21,418 bases of DNA from a virus: positions 1 to 21,418 of IMG/VR virus record IMGVR_UViG_3300023176_003100. One strand, given 5' to 3'. Made by a program: the position numbers and the translations under genes. Below the pieces are notes generated by a model, which was given only the letters and a program-made list of their open reading frames with translations, ran no database searches and was not told the DNA's origin. Below, piece by piece: positions 12,555-19,505 of the stretch. Numbering within the stretch: the first letter of the stretch is position 1; every line of letters begins with the position of its first letter.

Positions 12555-12562
12555 TATTTATA
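12555..12562 (-). promoter_or_regulatory. T4-type late promoter
   Basis: The minus strand reads TATAAATA, the T4 late-promoter -10 element, exactly. It overlaps the stop codon of the DUF6433 gene and lies about 117 bases before the ATG of the long coiled-coil gene. With gp33 in this window, a gp55/gp33/clamp-dependent late system is expected. The same eight bases occur inside the GNGPS gene (1955-1962), so the match alone is not proof. Confidence 0.6.
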
Positions 12563-13079
12563 CTTGTATCTCAGGAAATGCTTCAGCAGCTATTTCCTTA
12601 GTTATATTTGGAAAAGGATTTTTCTTATCCTTTACCAATTCCATCATTTCTGCCTCTTTAGCAGGAACTCCTTCTAACAGTTGTATCCACATGTTTTCTC
12701 TTTTCAGTTGAGGAACTTGTTCGGTACAAAAGTACTTAAACTGTTTTACTTCAAATCGTAATGAAGTCTCTGCCAAATCTGTGCTTGGTGCTGGGTTAGG
12801 TGTATATGGTGTTTTGCCTTCTGGTAAAAAAGACTTTACATTTTTATCATGTATCCACTGTAAGACATATCTAACAGCTGCATTTCTCCCATTGAATACA
12901 CGAAGACCATTGATTGCTTTTTCTTTGTCTTCACCTGCAACGATATTTGCTTGACACAAAATTTCAAAACAATCGGCATTGTTAGTGAGATTCTTTCTCT
13001 CAGTGATCAACTCCATTTTTGGTTTATTAGGAGCACCTTTTGGTCTTCCTCGACCTTTTTTCTTTTTTTCTTCTGTCAT
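12558..13079 (-). CDS. DUF6433-like protein with N-terminal AT-hook
   Basis: The 173-residue protein begins with a lysine run and GRGRPKGAPNK (9-19), a good AT-hook core (GRGRPKG), then has a VRYVLQWIHDKNVKSFLPEGKTPYTPNPAPS region (about 69-99) and FKYFCTEQVPQLKRENMWIQLLEGVPAKEAEMM and KNPFPNITKEIAAEAFPEI at the end. These match the T4-like phage family DUF6433, of unknown function. The AT-hook would bind the minor groove of AT-rich DNA. The start overlaps the RNase H stop (ATGA), suggesting joint expression. A late promoter overlaps its stop codon. Confidence 0.85.
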   Translation of the reverse strand: MTEEKKKKGRGRPKGAPNKPKMELITERKNLTNNADCFEILCQANIVAGEDKEKAINGLRVFNGRNAAVRYVLQWIHDKNVKSFLPEGKTPYTPNPAPSTDLAETSLRFEVKQFKYFCTEQVPQLKRENMWIQLLEGVPAKEAEMMELVKDKKNPFPNITKEIAAEAFPEIQV

Positions 13080-13918
13080 AATCTAAAATCCTCTACATTT
13101 TCTAATAACATATTGAGTCTATGTTTTGTCAAATAGTTGAACACCTTACCAGTTGGTGGTTCACTAGCTTCAAATTCACCAATGATTGTGTTTTCTAAAT
13201 CGTTTGGTATAAAATCCAAATCAATTAGTGTTTGGTTTCTCAAATAGTTTCTATAGTATTTATCATCATTTTCAACACTAATCCTAAGATATTTTTCTAG
13301 TATTGCCCTTTTCAATGGTGTTTGTCTGATGCCTTGTTCCAAACAGTTGTCATTAGAAAGTATATTTGGTATACCATCTGACTTATCACCTTTGAGTATA
13401 TGTTCTTTTAGAAACAAATCTGGTTCATCACACTGAACCATTTTATTTAGGTTAGGTGAAAATTGTTTCACACCTTTGTACTTATGTAATTGCTGAAAGT
13501 CTTTATCACCACTGACAATTAGAATGTCTTCTTGTTCATAATACTTTTTGGTAAGAACTGCAATGATGTCATCTGCCTCTGCACTCTCTACATACATATA
13601 ATGGAATGGAAAGTTATCTCTAATCTCTTCTTTTACTTTCTGTAATGATTGAAAGATTACATCCCAATCCAAATCTGATTTCTCTCTTGTTTTCTTTCTG
13701 TTTGCTTTGTAAAGAGGAAAGTATTCTCTACGCCAAGGTCTTGCAGAATCGGTACATAAAACTATGTCACCATAATCGTCTGCATATCGTTTAGCATAAT
13801 TACGAATTGAGTTTAGAATCATGTGTCTCAACATGTCTTCATTTATCTCACCGTCATTATACTTCATCTGAGCCATCATACCTGCAATGATGGTCTGTGT
13901 GAAATCTATAAGTATCAT
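13076..13918 (-). CDS. rnh: RNase H / 5'-3' exonuclease (T4 Rnh, FEN family)
   Basis: The 280-residue protein matches T4 RNase H, the FEN-family nuclease that removes RNA primers and adjacent DNA from Okazaki fragments. Key acidic residues can be placed: Asp5 (LIDF), Asp57 (VLCTDSA), the ESAEADD cluster (111-117), SGDKDF (136-141, Asp138/Asp140) and LKGDKSDGIPN (175-185, Asp178/Asp181). RRHxxx-type helices and the YWKKNR-like YKANRKKTRE region (70-79) of T4 are also recognisable. It is about 15 residues shorter at the N-terminus. Its end overlaps DUF6433 by ATGA. In T4 rnh lies close to gene 33; here about 9.5 kb separates them. Confidence 0.93.
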   Translation of the reverse strand: MILIDFTQTIIAGMMAQMKYNDGEINEDMLRHMILNSIRNYAKRYADDYGDIVLCTDSARPWRREYFPLYKANRKKTREKSDLDWDVIFQSLQKVKEEIRDNFPFHYMYVESAEADDIIAVLTKKYYEQEDILIVSGDKDFQQLHKYKGVKQFSPNLNKMVQCDEPDLFLKEHILKGDKSDGIPNILSNDNCLEQGIRQTPLKRAILEKYLRISVENDDKYYRNYLRNQTLIDLDFIPNDLENTIIGEFEASEPPTGKVFNYLTKHRLNMLLENVEDFRL

Positions 13919-14616
13919 TTAATCACTTTTACTAATAATGTATTTTTGGTAATTCTATTGTTTCCTTCTTTTTCTTTTGATCTAGGGATTTCATCCATAA
14001 ATTTAGAAGCAATAACATTACCACCTGACACCAGTCTATCAAGTAATTTCAAATCTGTCAAGGTCTTTTCTGTACATTTATAGTATCCTATAATCTTTGA
14101 TCCCTTGACTGATAAACCTTGTGATTCAAAACAGGTCATCTTCTTACTTGCAGTGTTATAGGTAAATAACATTCTTGCTCTTATTATTTCTATTGGGTCT
14201 ATTGATTCGTACTTAGCGAATCTTTGTTGATATGGTAATCTTTTGACTAGTTGTGCAGGTGTTTTGATTCTTACCTTACGAACTGGTTTGTATTCATCAC
14301 AAAATTTCTCTATGTCTTTCTCTATATTTCGTAAGAACTGTATAGCATATTTCTTTTGGCTATTAGATAGAAAACTATAGGCTTCTTCCAGTTGTTCACA
14401 ATCTTCTTCATTCTTTAGTTCGTACACCATTTCGTTTGTATAACCTTTCATGTACTGTACAACTTTACCAGAATAGTCTAGTTGTCTAAGATACTTGTAC
14501 ATTGAGAATGAAGACTTTTTATTGTCCATCAGTTTGTCAATTTCGAACTCGACATGATCCATGGCCTCAAGTGCCTTGTTTCTCATTCTGTCTTGTATGC
14601 TAATCTTCTGTGTCAT
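13915..14616 (-). CDS. Conserved T4-like phage protein (233 aa)
   Basis: The longest frame would begin with TTG at 14619, but the ATG at 14616 is preferred. The protein has helical, charged stretches (for example NEEDCEQLEEAYSFLSNSQKKYAIQFLRN), basic VRKVRIKTPAQLVKRLPYQ (about 115-134), then IDPIEIIRARMLFTYNT and FESQGLSVKGSKIIGYY, ending RITKNTLLVKVIK. I recognise the 'GLSVKG' and 'ITxxTLLxKV' patterns from a conserved T4-like phage protein without known function. It starts 17 bases inside the RimK gene and its stop overlaps the RNase H start (ATGA). Confidence 0.78.
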   Translation of the reverse strand: MTQKISIQDRMRNKALEAMDHVEFEIDKLMDNKKSSFSMYKYLRQLDYSGKVVQYMKGYTNEMVYELKNEEDCEQLEEAYSFLSNSQKKYAIQFLRNIEKDIEKFCDEYKPVRKVRIKTPAQLVKRLPYQQRFAKYESIDPIEIIRARMLFTYNTASKKMTCFESQGLSVKGSKIIGYYKCTEKTLTDLKLLDRLVSGGNVIASKFMDEIPRSKEKEGNNRITKNTLLVKVIK

Positions 14617-15988
14617 CAATCTTATTAGTCAACATAAATTTGCGAGCAGGATTTATCATCAGGTTTGCTCGTCTCATAAAGTCACGGTTTGCTAAAAACG
14701 GTATCTGATTTCTTTCATCAAGTGATACCTCAACCTCGTAAGTCGTATTTAGAAATTTTACTTCCATAAGAACAACTGGTCTTTTCTCAGCAGGTTTAAT
14801 AAGTTCGACATATCTGTGTAATGGTTTTTTGTGTTTGGTTCCATTTGTTTGCCAAGTGACAACTTTACCTTTCACTTCAACTTCTGTAGCGTGTAATGCA
14901 CAAGTAGACACATTGTTACCTGTGTCCATCTTTACAGTCATTTCATCGCCCTCAACTTCGATAGTCTCAAGTACGCCACATTCCATTGCTGCCTTCTTCC
15001 AGATATCTCTGCTCATAAATTCATTCAATACTAATTCTACTACATCTTCACCAATAGCTTTGGATAAACCTTCAGTTCCTGGTGAATGGTTGACTTCGAT
15101 AATATATGGATCACCTGTCTCTCTATTCTTTGCAGGCATGAAGTCAACACCAACCCACTGACCGTTTACAGCTTTAGAAGCTTTTAGAACTGCCTCTTCT
15201 TCTTTTGGTGTGAGTTTTATTTTTTCTGGTACAGAACCTTGTGATACATTTGACCTGAAGTCATTGATCACCATAGGTCTCTTCATTGCACCTATAATCT
15301 TTTTATTGACAACTACTGTTCTTACATCATAGTCTTGTTCTATGTATTCTTGGAGTAATAGGTCTGCATAAGGATCAATTTTATTGATCAACTGAACTGT
15401 AGACTGCAATGATCTTTCCGTTTCGATTAGGAGAACTCCTACACCTTTTGCACCTTGTAGTGTTTTGAGTACCATAGGGAAGTCATTATCTAATGCCTCA
15501 TGAGCACGATCAACTGCCTTTGGTTCATCACTTGGTATGAGAACAGTTTTAGGTTGGGTCATACCAACTTCTTGGAGTCTTATGTATGTTCTAAACTTAT
15601 CTGAACAAACTTCTATTGTTTCACGGAAGTTATTAACAGATGCACCGTATCTTTCTAATTGTGAGATAAGGTCTAAGTAAGAATCTTTTGCAGTGACATT
15701 ACCACGAACAAAGACGATTGTATCTTCATCTAATTCAAAACCCTTTTCATCACCTTCATTATGTAAGCTTACAATACCTGAATCTGGATCTCTTTCGATA
15801 TATGCACCAGAGATACGACAATTGTAAACTTCATGTCCCATTTTCTCTGCTTGTTTGGCAAGTTTGAATGATGTGGACTCTTCTCTTTGTTTTATGGGTC
15901 TCTGCGCGAGAACTACCAAGCGAAAAGGATTATCTTTCACTTCTTCTTTTAGTAATATATCGCTAAAGCTTTTTATCATTGTTGTCAT
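14600..15988 (-). CDS. rimK: RimK-like ATP-grasp ligase fused to a retropepsin-like (RimB/PF05618) domain
   Basis: The 462-residue protein has a RimK-type ATP-grasp enzyme in residues 1-330: MVLKTLQGAKGVGVLLIE (172-189), LLQEYIEQDYDVRTVVVNKKIIGAMKR (211-237), FRSNVSQG (244-251), VGVDFMPAKN (279-288) and IIEVNHSPGTEGL (296-308). RimK adds glutamate to the C-terminus of ribosomal protein bS6. From about 335 comes a second domain with MDTGNNVSTCALHA (354-367, the DTG of retropepsins) and IPFLANRDFMRRANLMINPARKF (429-451), as in the RimB/ATP-dependent protease family (PF05618). In bacteria the two are separate neighbouring genes. It is probably translated by coupling; no clear Shine-Dalgarno precedes it. 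Confidence 0.88.
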   Translation of the reverse strand: MTTMIKSFSDILLKEEVKDNPFRLVVLAQRPIKQREESTSFKLAKQAEKMGHEVYNCRISGAYIERDPDSGIVSLHNEGDEKGFELDEDTIVFVRGNVTAKDSYLDLISQLERYGASVNNFRETIEVCSDKFRTYIRLQEVGMTQPKTVLIPSDEPKAVDRAHEALDNDFPMVLKTLQGAKGVGVLLIETERSLQSTVQLINKIDPYADLLLQEYIEQDYDVRTVVVNKKIIGAMKRPMVINDFRSNVSQGSVPEKIKLTPKEEEAVLKASKAVNGQWVGVDFMPAKNRETGDPYIIEVNHSPGTEGLSKAIGEDVVELVLNEFMSRDIWKKAAMECGVLETIEVEGDEMTVKMDTGNNVSTCALHATEVEVKGKVVTWQTNGTKHKKPLHRYVELIKPAEKRPVVLMEVKFLNTTYEVEVSLDERNQIPFLANRDFMRRANLMINPARKFMLTNKIDDTED

Positions 15989-16607
15989 TCGGTTCGTATA
16001 ATGAGATATTTCCTGCTACACTAATTCTTTCAACGCCCTCTTTGTAGAAAGGCATAACCATGTGTGTCAGCCAAGATGGAAAAAATATAACTTTGCCTTC
16101 TTTTGGAAAGAATTCAAACACATGGTTATTTAGATAACTTGCTGTTCCATATCTGAACTCTAATATACCACCAACTTGTTTTCTAGTTTCATCGTGTTGA
16201 TTTCTTTTGTCATGAGGATTATTTGTGCAGTCTTCTGGTTCTATTCCACTTTGTACATATGCTACAAAAGAAAGAATGCCTGTGTGTTCATGTGGTGGAT
16301 TTACTTCGTGTGGTTTTTGAATATTCATCCATATACCATCACATGCAAATGGAAATTCTGGTTGGTTTCTTTTGTCGAAGTAATCAGTAGCACTCTCAAA
16401 GATGTCGTTCATCAACTCTTGGTTGACCATAGTAGTAATGTCGTATTGCTCTTCTATAATACCTGCAAGATATTTTCCTGCATCATCTACATTTGCAGTT
16501 CTGACATTCTTTGCTATATCTTTGAATGCACTAAGTGTTTCTGGTTTGAGATCATAGATTCCTATTGAAGGCCCAAATGGTGAGTAGATTCCGTTTTCGT
16601 ATAACAT
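15963..16607 (-). CDS. 2OG-Fe(II) oxygenase (PF13759-like)
   Basis: The frame is open to 16652, but the ATG at 16607 is preferred: it follows AAGGA at good spacing and starts just after the previous stop. The 214-residue protein has IWMNIQKPHEVNPPHEHTGILSFVAYV (92-118), FPSWLTHMVMPF (176-187) and RISVAGN (194-200), giving a likely iron site of His106/His108 (and Glu107) with His182, and Arg194 for 2-oxoglutarate. This matches the T4-like 2OG-Fe(II) oxygenase family (PF13759), widespread in marine myophages; its substrate is not known. It overlaps RimK by 26 bases. Confidence 0.87.
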   Translation of the reverse strand: MLYENGIYSPFGPSIGIYDLKPETLSAFKDIAKNVRTANVDDAGKYLAGIIEEQYDITTMVNQELMNDIFESATDYFDKRNQPEFPFACDGIWMNIQKPHEVNPPHEHTGILSFVAYVQSGIEPEDCTNNPHDKRNQHDETRKQVGGILEFRYGTASYLNNHVFEFFPKEGKVIFFPSWLTHMVMPFYKEGVERISVAGNISLYEPNDNNDKKL

Positions 16608-16608
16608 A

Positions 16609-16941
16609 TTAGTCCTTGTGTAGTTGTAAAAAGAATTCTGCATCAAGTACAACCAAAGGTTTGTGATTATTTCTTTTGATCACTAATAAAGGTTCGTAGC
16701 CTTTACAATTATCAGTTGCCTGTTCGTATGATTTCCATACATTGACCGATTCTTGATTCTTACATTCTACACTATAGGGAAATATTTGTCTAGTCTCTTT
16801 TCCCATTATTATGTCTTCACCTTGGGAACCCATAGGCCTGGATTCTAGGTCTTCTGAATCAACTTCTAGGTGTTCTACTAGTTTATTTGCAAACCACTGT
16901 TGTAGTCTACGCCCCTTGGCTTTTGCACTGCTTGTTTTCAT
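16609..16941 (-). CDS. PD-(D/E)XK nuclease, resolvase-like
   Basis: The 110-residue protein has a helical, basic N-terminus (SSAKAKGRRLQQWFANKL), then SRPMGSQGEDIIMG (35-47, Asp43), FPYSVECKNQ (54-63, the ExK with Glu59 and Lys61), and SYEQATDN (71-78, Gln74), followed by PLLVIKRNNHKPLVVLD. This is the standard PD-(D/E)XK order in a minimal length, as in small phage Holliday-junction-resolvase-like and homing-type nucleases. Whether it cuts junctions, nicks or ends is not readable from the sequence. It starts inside the small membrane gene (35-base overlap), and one base separates it from the oxygenase gene. Confidence 0.8.
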   Translation of the reverse strand: MKTSSAKAKGRRLQQWFANKLVEHLEVDSEDLESRPMGSQGEDIIMGKETRQIFPYSVECKNQESVNVWKSYEQATDNCKGYEPLLVIKRNNHKPLVVLDAEFFLQLHKD

Positions 16942-17071
16942 TTAATATCTCACTTGCTTTCCATTCCCAAACATCTGGTAATACACCATGTACAATCAAA
17001 ATGAACGCAACTTTCCATGCGTGCCATAAATGTTTGAAGTAATTCATATCTATTTGTTTTAGATGATTCAT
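16907..17071 (-). CDS. DUF6356-like small membrane protein
   Basis: The frame is open to 17095, but ATG at 17071 gives a 54-residue protein that starts just after the Fe-S carrier stop. Met9 of this form (17047) is another option. The sequence MNHLKQIDMNYFKHLWHAWKVAFILIVHGVLPDVWEWKAS resembles DUF6356: a helix with His/Trp, a hydrophobic stretch, 'IVHGVLPDVW', then a charged tail. It is probably an inner-membrane protein of unknown role. The end overlaps the PD-(D/E)XK gene by 35 bases. Confidence 0.65.
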   Translation of the reverse strand: MNHLKQIDMNYFKHLWHAWKVAFILIVHGVLPDVWEWKASEILNENKQCKSQGA

Positions 17072-17075
17072 AATA

Positions 17076-17390
17076 TTATATATCAAATTGTACACTTACA
17101 CCACAACCACAAGAAGACTTTTCTTTTGGGTTGATAAATTTGAAATACTCGTTGAGTCCTTCTTCGACAAAATCTAAAGTCATTCCGTCTAAGTATGGTT
17201 GACTAAGGGGATCGATAACAAACTGGAATCTTCCATAATCTATAACTAAGTCATCGTCATTTGGAACAATAGCATCTTTGAATACATATTCAAATCCTGC
17301 GCAACCACCACCAGTCACACCTAGTCTAACAAACTCTACTTTCTTTTCTAATAATTTTTGTATAGCTATATCTGTTACTTCAACTTCCAT
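17076..17390 (-). CDS. A-type Fe-S cluster carrier (HesB/IscA/ErpA-like)
   Basis: The 104-residue protein has the three conserved cysteines of A-type Fe-S carriers: Cys30 in VTGGGCAGFEY (25-35) and Cys94/Cys96 in SSCGCG (92-97). The length and order match IscA/ErpA/HesB, which receive Fe-S clusters and pass them to target enzymes. Such genes recur in marine T4-like phages. In this phage, likely recipients include the radical SAM/SPASM enzyme, though that link is inference. The gene overlaps the carbamoyltransferase C-terminal gene by 11 bases and is coupled to it. Confidence 0.93.
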   Translation of the reverse strand: MEVEVTDIAIQKLLEKKVEFVRLGVTGGGCAGFEYVFKDAIVPNDDDLVIDYGRFQFVIDPLSQPYLDGMTLDFVEEGLNEYFKFINPKEKSSCGCGVSVQFDI

Positions 17391-17994
17391 TTTCTTGCAT
17401 GTTGTGTAAATCTTTTGGTTTTATACACTCAAAAGGTATTTCTATGTCCTGATCTTTCGGTACATAAAGATAATTTATTTCACAACGATTGCAGGTATCA
17501 ATAGCATCGTATATAGTTTCTACTAATGCCTCACCACCTAGATTGAATGAAGTATTGAAGATAATAGGAACATCTGTTATCTTATAAAACGCCTCTATAA
17601 GTTCGTAATAGTTTTTGTTCTGTTCTCTTGTGACTGTCTGAATACGGCAAGTGCCGTCTGCATGAACTAAAGATGGAATATCTCTATATGCCTTTTCTTT
17701 TGCCTGAATAGCAAAGGACATCCAAGGAGACTCTTTCAGTTGCAACATGTGAAAGTATTCATCAGCATGTTCAGCAAGAATTGATCCTGCAAATGGCCGA
17801 TAGTCTTCTCTTCGTTTGATCGTGTTTACTATTTGTTTTGCTTCGGGATGCCTTGGATCAAAAAGAATAGAACGATTGCCCAATGCTCTTGGACCCCACT
17901 CTGATTCTCCTTGGAACATAGCAACGATCTGCTCTTTGTCAATGATAAGGTCTAAGACCATATCTAATTCTCTAACAACTTGTGTCAAAATCAT
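17380..17994 (-). CDS. Carbamoyltransferase C-terminal domain protein (split gene)
   Basis: The 204-residue protein is the C-terminal domain of NodU/TobZ-type carbamoyltransferases (PF16861): GESEWGPRALGNRSILFDPR (29-48), KRREDYRPFAGSIL (59-72), VHADGTCRIQTV (109-120) and FNTSFNLGGEALV (146-158). The enzymes normally carry this after an ASKHA-type N-terminal domain in one chain. Here the N-terminal domain is the gene immediately upstream, and the two overlap by four bases (ATGA), so they are probably made in equal amounts and form one heterodimer. The missing piece is not simply lost: both halves look intact. Confidence 0.92.
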   Translation of the reverse strand: MILTQVVRELDMVLDLIIDKEQIVAMFQGESEWGPRALGNRSILFDPRHPEAKQIVNTIKRREDYRPFAGSILAEHADEYFHMLQLKESPWMSFAIQAKEKAYRDIPSLVHADGTCRIQTVTREQNKNYYELIEAFYKITDVPIIFNTSFNLGGEALVETIYDAIDTCNRCEINYLYVPKDQDIEIPFECIKPKDLHNMQENGS

Positions 17995-19130
17995 GATTCA
18001 TTCTCCAATTTTCTTTTCAACCATAATGCAGCTCCTAATGCTGTACCACCATCGTGTGGTATTGGATCAACAAAGAACTCATAATCAGGATTTGCTTCTA
18101 AGTACTTGTAATTATTTGTACAGTTCAATGAGTAACCACCAGACAAGAGAATCTTGTTGATGTTTGGTATCAACTCTTTAGCCTTGTCAATAATGTTGAG
18201 AGAGTTTGCTAATGCTTCCTCTTCACATTGTTGAGCAACGGTGAATTGATTGAAAGTGTTTGGTCTAGTTGTACCATAACTTGCCATGCCCATAACTTTA
18301 CCAGATGCTCTGCCTTCTTCATCACAACCTAAGGCTGCTGAGAGTTGAGAGAAGTTCATACCACTAGATGGTTTACTTGAAAAGATAATCTCTGCACCGT
18401 CAATCTCTTTGACATCATCTTCCCAACACATGAGACAATCGTATGTCATGTTAGGAAAATCATAGCTTTGGTCATTCAATGTTCGATTGTTCGATAGTCT
18501 TTGCCATTTGATTTCAGGTACTTTGCCTGGTACACAATGAAAGATTGTTTCCATTTCTTGGTAACCTGGATATTCATCGAAGAATCTCATGGCACCACCA
18601 CCATCCCAAACGATTGCTATACACTCTTCTCCTTTCCAAGGTGATAGTGCATGAACACACTCTGCATGGTATAAATGGTGTTGACTCTGATCAAGTGTAT
18701 AACCCTCATCGTCTTTGTATAATTGTTTTGAAAGAGTTTCAGCAATGTATTCATCTGCACCCTCTTCAAGAGTAAAGGTAAATGAACCCTCATACTTCTT
18801 TGCTAATTCTTGGAGACGAACTGTTGATAACTGTGCATCTCGCATGTCAGCACAAAACTCTTCTGCTAAAATTCTGTTGTATACCAAACTGTCTTTATCG
18901 AAATGCAGTTTGACATTTCTCCTATCGAATGTAGTAAAGATCAGGTGATCTGGTTTTTCTATGTTTCGTTGTGCTACACATTGAAGACCATAATCGTCAT
19001 CACGAAGCAATCTTGGATCCCAATACTTGTGCCTGCGAAATCTTGCTTCGTCAAAAACAAAGTCTATGGTATCGTCTGTGATTTGTGCGACACTTGTGTC
19101 GTGTGAAGTGTTTACTCCTAAAATTCTCAT
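17991..19130 (-). CDS. Carbamoyltransferase N-terminal domain protein (split gene)
   Basis: The 379-residue protein is the Kae1/ASKHA-like N-terminal domain of the NodU/TobZ carbamoyltransferase family (PF02543): MRILGVNTSHDTSVA (1-15), QHHLYHAECVHALSPW (about 150-165), VWDGGGAMRFF, GKVMGMASYG, and LLSGGYSLNCTNNYKY and IPHDGGTALGAAL near the end. It would activate carbamoyl phosphate with ATP and pass the carbamoyl group to a hydroxyl. Phage enzymes of this superfamily are reported to act on 5-hydroxymethylcytosine in DNA, but no hydroxymethylase is in this window, so the substrate is open. AAGGAATATATT precedes the ATG. The stop overlaps the C-terminal gene as ATGA. Confidence 0.93.
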   Translation of the reverse strand: MRILGVNTSHDTSVAQITDDTIDFVFDEARFRRHKYWDPRLLRDDDYGLQCVAQRNIEKPDHLIFTTFDRRNVKLHFDKDSLVYNRILAEEFCADMRDAQLSTVRLQELAKKYEGSFTFTLEEGADEYIAETLSKQLYKDDEGYTLDQSQHHLYHAECVHALSPWKGEECIAIVWDGGGAMRFFDEYPGYQEMETIFHCVPGKVPEIKWQRLSNNRTLNDQSYDFPNMTYDCLMCWEDDVKEIDGAEIIFSSKPSSGMNFSQLSAALGCDEEGRASGKVMGMASYGTTRPNTFNQFTVAQQCEEEALANSLNIIDKAKELIPNINKILLSGGYSLNCTNNYKYLEANPDYEFFVDPIPHDGGTALGAALWLKRKLENES

Positions 19131-19143
19131 AATATATTCCTTT

Positions 19144-19311
19144 TTATGAACCGTATTTATCTTTCAATTGTTTGACGGTAATAAGTTTGTCGTCTAAAAA
19201 CTGTTCTATCACTCGAGCAGAACCATTCTTTTCACCGTAAAGAAAGCCTGCAATCCATGATCCAGTCACACATGCAGAAATAAAAACAAAATGTATAATG
19301 TATAAGTCCAT
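19144..19311 (-). CDS. Small single-pass membrane protein (55 aa)
   Basis: The ATG at 19311 is preferred over the frame start at 19329: it sits 6 bases after AGGAGG and shares a base with the upstream stop (TAATG). The 55-residue protein has one membrane helix (LYIIHFVFISACVTGSWIAGFLYG, about residues 3-26) and a charged, helical tail (ARVIEQFLDDKLITVKQLKDKYG). The function is unknown. It is the last of three consecutive small membrane genes and lies just upstream of the carbamoyltransferase pair. Confidence 0.72.
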   Translation of the reverse strand: MDLYIIHFVFISACVTGSWIAGFLYGEKNGSARVIEQFLDDKLITVKQLKDKYGS

Positions 19312-19505
19312 TATTTTCCTCCTGCCCAATCTTCTGGATCGGTGAGTTCGTTATGTTCTCTGTTGACTTCTCGCATTCGCTGTATATAACCTTTGATGCC
19401 TTCCCATAGAATAAAGTACATCACACCTGCAATTGATAGCCAAAAGAAAAGCACCACTGCAGTGTGTAGTAAAAATAAAGGTAATTCATATATAAAACTC
19501 ATCAT
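19311..19505 (-). CDS. Small single-pass membrane protein (64 aa)
   Basis: The 64-residue protein opens MMSFIYELPLFLLHTAVVLFFW, has one long hydrophobic segment (about residues 9-35) and a charged tail ending EDWAGGK. Two ATG codons lie at 19505 and 19502. The first overlaps the upstream stop (ATGA). No family is recognised. Together with its two neighbours it forms a compact membrane-protein set, possibly for host envelope modification or superinfection control; that is inference. Confidence 0.72.
   Translation of the reverse strand: MMSFIYELPLFLLHTAVVLFFWLSIAGVMYFILWEGIKGYIQRMREVNREHNELTDPEDWAGGK

Noticed and set aside
14030-14060. TTGACA-17-TAGACT inside the 233-residue gene
   Set aside because: It is a reasonable promoter match but lies within a coding region with no gene start placed to use it; AT-rich coding DNA gives such matches by chance.
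17991-17994. Frameshift or sequencing error splitting the carbamoyltransferase
   Set aside because: The join is a clean ATGA at the domain border with intact motifs on both sides; a random error would be unlikely to produce this. Checking relatives would still decide it.
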